The translations under genes and the position numbers were made by a program. Below, piece after piece: positions 4,287 through 7,019 of a DNA stretch of 7,019 nucleotides (the first letter of the stretch is position 1; each line of letters starts with the position of its first letter). Origin of the DNA: JBCDBH01 sp039184055. GTDB lineage: Bacteria; Acidobacteriota; Thermoanaerobaculia; Multivoradales; J023. The notes beneath the pieces were generated by a model, which had not been told where the DNA came from, did not search any database, and saw only the letters and a program-made list of their open reading frames with translations. The DNA lies in NCBI GenBank assembly GCA_039184055.1, contig JBCDBH010000310.1, positions 1 through 7,019 on the forward strand. Direction: 5' to 3'.

Positions 4287-7019
4287 ATGCCTCCGATCGA
4301 GGAGCCTCGGCTCCTGGTCGATATCCAAAACGCCACCGAGGCTGGCTCGGTACCCACTGCGTTCACCAGAATCGATGATGTTCTTTACTTCATGGCGGCG
4401 GACCGCGATGGGCTCGGCCTATTCCGAACCCAGGGTCAGGTGGGTGATGTCGTACGAATCACGACGACCGGTGAGCACGCCGAGACGGCTGAGCTGGTCG
4501 TTCATCCCGCTATCGACGGGGTGTTTTTGGTGTTGGGTGATCGCTACGCCGAGACCGGCGAGCTGTGGCACGTCGACCTGGTGACCGGTGACGCTCGTCG
4601 ACTTTGGCAACGTACGGGCATTCTCTTCTGGGTCGCGTTGGATGATCGCCTGGTGTTTTTCGAACGAAATCGAATCTGGCAAAGCGATGGCGTCGAGACC
4701 AGCCTGGTCGGCACGACGACCGGGCCCGTTTATGAACCGTCTTCCGTCCACGCGGTCGTCGGCGATCGGATTTTTTTCTCGACTCTCGACCCCGCCATCG
4801 TCGATCCGTTGATCCGAGGCGATCTGTGGTCGACCGACGGTACGCCGGCCGGCACCGTCAAGCTGTCGTCGATCGTCGAGCCACGCACGATGGCCGCCGA
4901 TGACCAGCAGGTCTATTTCCACGCGACGAGCTCGGCCGAGCTCTGGACGACATCGGGCACTCCGGCGACCACCCAATCGTGGCGGGCGATCGACCCGTGT
5001 CTCGACTACGTGCCGCTGCAGCTCCACACGGGAGACGGCGCCTTGTTTTTCGCCGAGCGGCAGTCGGGATCGTGTTGGCTACGACGGATCGATCCGAGCA
5101 GCGAGATCGTCACCACGGTCAGCACGACACCGATCCGCTCCGCGACCACCTCGAATGCGACCTGGCTCACCTACTTCGACGAGGCGGGGGCACCCTATGT
5201 ATTGCGATTCGGCGCGTCTCCGGTCGCGGCAGCGACTCTGTGTCCGAGCTCGTGTGCGATCGACGTGGTCGAGCTACGTGACGATCGACTGATGTTGCGC
5301 GAGAACGCCGACGATGTCTTCCGGCTGTGGTCGAGCGGCGGGGCGCCCAGCGATGCCTGGCTCTTGGTCGATCGAGCCGAGTGGCTGGTGTTGTCGAGCG
5401 ATCCGGTCATGGTCGGCGAGGATTTGTACTTTCAGGCACGTTCCCCCAGCTCGACGTGGCATCTATGGCGTGCCCGCCCCGGGCAGCTGGCCGAAATCGT
5501 CAGTCCCGCATTCGACCGCTTCGAGAGTCCGATCAGAAGACAGCTGACCGTGATGGACGACCGGGTGGTCTTCCTAGCCAACGAATCGACCTTTGGCGCC
5601 GAGCCCTGGGTGAGTGACGGCAGCGCGTCCGGCACGATGCTGCTCGACGACCTGCTGACCGGCGATGTGGGCATTACGCCCGAGATCCTCCACACCACGG
5701 CCACGATGACCTTTTTTCGGATTCAGCGTGGTGATCAGGAGGAGATCTGGTCCACGGACGGCACCGCCGAGGGGACCGTTCAGCTTTTCGACCTGCGTTT
5801 TCTCAGTGCGCCAGCGGTGGTCGACGATCAGCTCTTCATCGTCGAGGAGCTCGAAGATCGGCTTTGGGTGACGGACGGAACCGTCGCGGGCACCAAGGTG
5901 TTGATCGAGAGACCGGGTTTGTTGCGTTCTCATCTCACCACCGCGGATCGTTACTTCTTCAGCGAATCGGGCGTGTGGTGGTCGACCGATGGAACCCTCG
6001 AAGGCACGGTGTCGCTCGGCGTGCCGCGGTCCGACGGCGACTGTGCGAAGAACGGTGATTTCTGCCTGCTCTTCGCTCCCGATGGCGCCGTATGGTCGTC
6101 CGATGGCACGCCTCAGGGCACGGAGCTCATCACCACGATCGACAACTATTCCGGCGCCGAGCCGCTCGAGACAGAGGTGGTGTTCGAGGCCGATCGAATG
6201 CTGTGGTTCAGTGACGGCACGAGTACAGGCACTCGGCGGGTGGTGCTCCTCGATCAAGGGGGCATCGACCAATTCTGGTTTCCCACCGCAAATGGTGTCT
6301 TCGGCTTGCGTCGGGACGACCCGGCGAGATGGCGTCTGTGGTCGTACGACGGTGTCTTTGTCAGCCTGGTTCGAGTCCTGAACGAACCACCGATCATATG
6401 GGGCTTCTTTGGCGATCGGCTCGTCTATAGCGACCAGCGAACGGGAGCGGTGTGGGTGACCGGCAATGGGGGTCAGATCGACCTTCCGCAGCTCGAGGGA
6501 GAGACCATCGAGGTCATCGAGTTGTCATCCGACGAGGCGTTCCTCGTTGCCTCCACGTCTCTGTGGCGTACCGACGGCACGGTTGCCGGGACGGTGCGGG
6601 TGACCGATCGACAGGTCGACAATCCGACAGTGATCGACGGGCTGCTCGTGTTCCACTCCAACGGGGAAACCTGGCGGAGCGACGGAACGCCCAGCGGCAC
6701 CTTTGCGATCTGGCCCGAAGGCAGGCAGTTGCAGCAACAGCCCGTGGTGACGGCGAAGCATCTCGTCATGCCCTGGTACCGGCCGGAGACGGGAGAGGAT
6801 CTCTACGCGCTCCCCAAGACCGTGCTCGCCGCCGAAGACGAGCGGCTCCGATTGTCGGCCGACGAGCGTTTTCGCATTACCGTCACCTGGCGCACGCTTT
6901 CCGGCGAGGTCGGTCGTGGCAAGGTGGTGCCGATCACCGGTGACACGGGTTCGTTCTGGTTCTTCTCCGACGACAATCTCGAGCTCATGATCAAAGTGCT
7001 CGACGGTCGCGCGCTCAAC
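4233..7019 (+). CDS. Secreted ELWxxDGT-type repeat protein (predicted beta-propeller), 3'-truncated by the window
   Basis: A single frame stays open for 929 codons from the ATG at 4233 to the window edge without a stop. Residues 1-18 form a signal peptide: hydrophobic core FLVLFTLISGF and an ASA cleavage site before M19. Residues about 30-830 carry repeats of the form W..(S/T)DGT..GT; nine fit it well (starting at 197, 457, 504, 543, 581, 619, 656, 776 and 812), several others are degenerate (148, 236, 364, 701). Strands with the pattern DD/GD-R-hydrophobic-F separate them, suggesting beta-propeller blades. Residues about 877-929 begin a different module (RFRITVTWRTLSGE, DTGSFWFF, LELMIKVLDG) that I recall at the ends of many Acidobacteriota (Thermoanaerobaculia) exported proteins; perhaps some 50 more residues are expected outside. 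Exported, surface-associated or adhesive roles are likely, but no enzymatic motif is visible and the function is unknown. It is transcribed away from the dehalogenase. Confidence 0.9.
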   Translation, partial: MHLRFLVLFTLISGFASAMPPIEEPRLLVDIQNATEAGSVPTAFTRIDDVLYFMAADRDGLGLFRTQGQVGDVVRITTTGEHAETAELVVHPAIDGVFLVLGDRYAETGELWHVDLVTGDARRLWQRTGILFWVALDDRLVFFERNRIWQSDGVETSLVGTTTGPVYEPSSVHAVVGDRIFFSTLDPAIVDPLIRGDLWSTDGTPAGTVKLSSIVEPRTMAADDQQVYFHATSSAELWTTSGTPATTQSWRAIDPCLDYVPLQLHTGDGALFFAERQSGSCWLRRIDPSSEIVTTVSTTPIRSATTSNATWLTYFDEAGAPYVLRFGASPVAAATLCPSSCAIDVVELRDDRLMLRENADDVFRLWSSGGAPSDAWLLVDRAEWLVLSSDPVMVGEDLYFQARSPSSTWHLWRARPGQLAEIVSPAFDRFESPIRRQLTVMDDRVVFLANESTFGAEPWVSDGSASGTMLLDDLLTGDVGITPEILHTTATMTFFRIQRGDQEEIWSTDGTAEGTVQLFDLRFLSAPAVVDDQLFIVEELEDRLWVTDGTVAGTKVLIERPGLLRSHLTTADRYFFSESGVWWSTDGTLEGTVSLGVPRSDGDCAKNGDFCLLFAPDGAVWSSDGTPQGTELITTIDNYSGAEPLETEVVFEADRMLWFSDGTSTGTRRVVLLDQGGIDQFWFPTANGVFGLRRDDPARWRLWSYDGVFVSLVRVLNEPPIIWGFFGDRLVYSDQRTGAVWVTGNGGQIDLPQLEGETIEVIELSSDEAFLVASTSLWRTDGTVAGTVRVTDRQVDNPTVIDGLLVFHSNGETWRSDGTPSGTFAIWPEGRQLQQQPVVTAKHLVMPWYRPETGEDLYALPKTVLAAEDERLRLSADERFRITVTWRTLSGEVGRGKVVPITGDTGSFWFFSDDNLELMIKVLDGRALN
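4821..6710 (+). repeat. Protein-level tandem repeats, W..(S/T)DGT..GT, about 38 residues per unit in the centre
   Basis: Motif starts at residues 504, 543, 581, 619 and 656 are spaced 39, 38, 38 and 37 residues apart (bases 5742-6242), a nearly constant period. Flanking units are spaced more irregularly and are more degenerate. At DNA level the units have diverged and only the GACGGCAC / GATGGAAC core is alike, so this is an old repeat family and not a recent tandem duplication. The period would suit one four-stranded propeller blade per unit, which is inference. Confidence 0.8.
6861..7019 (+). other. Start of a C-terminal module typical of Acidobacteriota exported proteins
   Basis: Residues 877-929 of the repeat protein leave the DGT-repeat pattern and show RFRITVTWRTLSGE, VVPITGDTGSFWFF and NLELMIKVLDG. 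I recall this arrangement as a terminal domain shared by many otherwise unrelated secreted proteins in Thermoanaerobaculia-like Acidobacteriota, usually continuing with a WVF segment and a Thr/Asp-rich strand that would lie beyond this window. Its role is unknown; a beta-sandwich for surface attachment or sorting is a guess. Confidence 0.6.

Noticed and set aside
4061..4378. Short frames across the divergent intergenic region on both strands (4061-4378 plus, 4070-4366 minus)
   Set aside because: They overlap the signal-peptide-encoding start of the secreted protein and the promoter candidate, have no ribosome binding site worth noting and show no protein features.
4419..6272. Antisense frames at 4419-5027 and 5574-6272 within the secreted repeat protein
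   Set aside because: They lie opposite a continuous frame with repeated W..DGT..GT motifs and look like products of the repeated codon pattern.
4821..6710. DNA tandem repeat or CRISPR-like array
   Set aside because: The similarity is at protein level only; the repeated cores are short and diverged and the intervening sequence is coding.
400..7019. Many CGATCG, TCGA and GATC palindromes throughout
   Set aside because: They are spread over all genes and fit codon preference for Ile-ATC, Asp-GAT/GAC, Arg-CGA and Ser-TCG in a GC-rich genome. No clustering that would suggest a binding array or origin was seen.

Overview
The window looks like chromosome of a GC-rich Gram-negative bacterium, most likely an Acidobacteriota member of the Thermoanaerobaculia type. 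The main clue is the large secreted protein at the right end. It carries ELWxxDGT-type repeats and begins a C-terminal module (DTGSFWFF...N.EL..KVLDG) that I recall as recurrent in proteins of that lineage. The assignment rests on memory of families, not on a search.

Layout, left to right. (1) Bases 1-1166, plus strand: the 3' part of a gene for a TIR domain fused to a helical-repeat region of the MAP3K TRAFs-binding type (formerly DUF4071). (2) Bases 1163-3076, minus strand: a fusion of a trypsin-like serine protease and a DRGH-type DNA/RNA non-specific endonuclease. Both active sites are intact and there is no signal peptide. Genes 1 and 2 converge, their stop codons overlap by 4 bp, and an 8-bp inverted repeat enclosing a second small stem lies just past the TIR stop. 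(3) Bases 3159-4040, minus strand: a LinB/DhaA-like haloalkane dehalogenase with a complete catalytic pentad, 82 bp upstream of gene 2 in the same direction. (4) Bases 4041-4232: an AT-richer divergent intergenic region with a reasonable sigma70-like promoter facing right. (5) Bases 4233-7019, plus strand: a secreted W..(S/T)DGT..GT repeat protein of at least 929 residues that is cut by the window end.

The most interesting part is the convergent pair at 1-3076. A TIR protein with the NADase-type glutamate and an ASK1-like scaffold region lies tail to tail with a cytoplasmic protease-nuclease fusion. This resembles a prokaryotic conflict or cell-suicide module, in which TIR would deplete NAD+ or make a nucleotide signal while the protease-nuclease would destroy proteins and nucleic acids. 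The domains and motifs are visible; that the two genes form one system is inference. The dehalogenase and the secreted repeat protein look like unrelated metabolic and envelope genes, although the dehalogenase could share a transcript with the protease-nuclease.

No tRNA, rRNA, CRISPR array, insertion sequence or integrase was seen.
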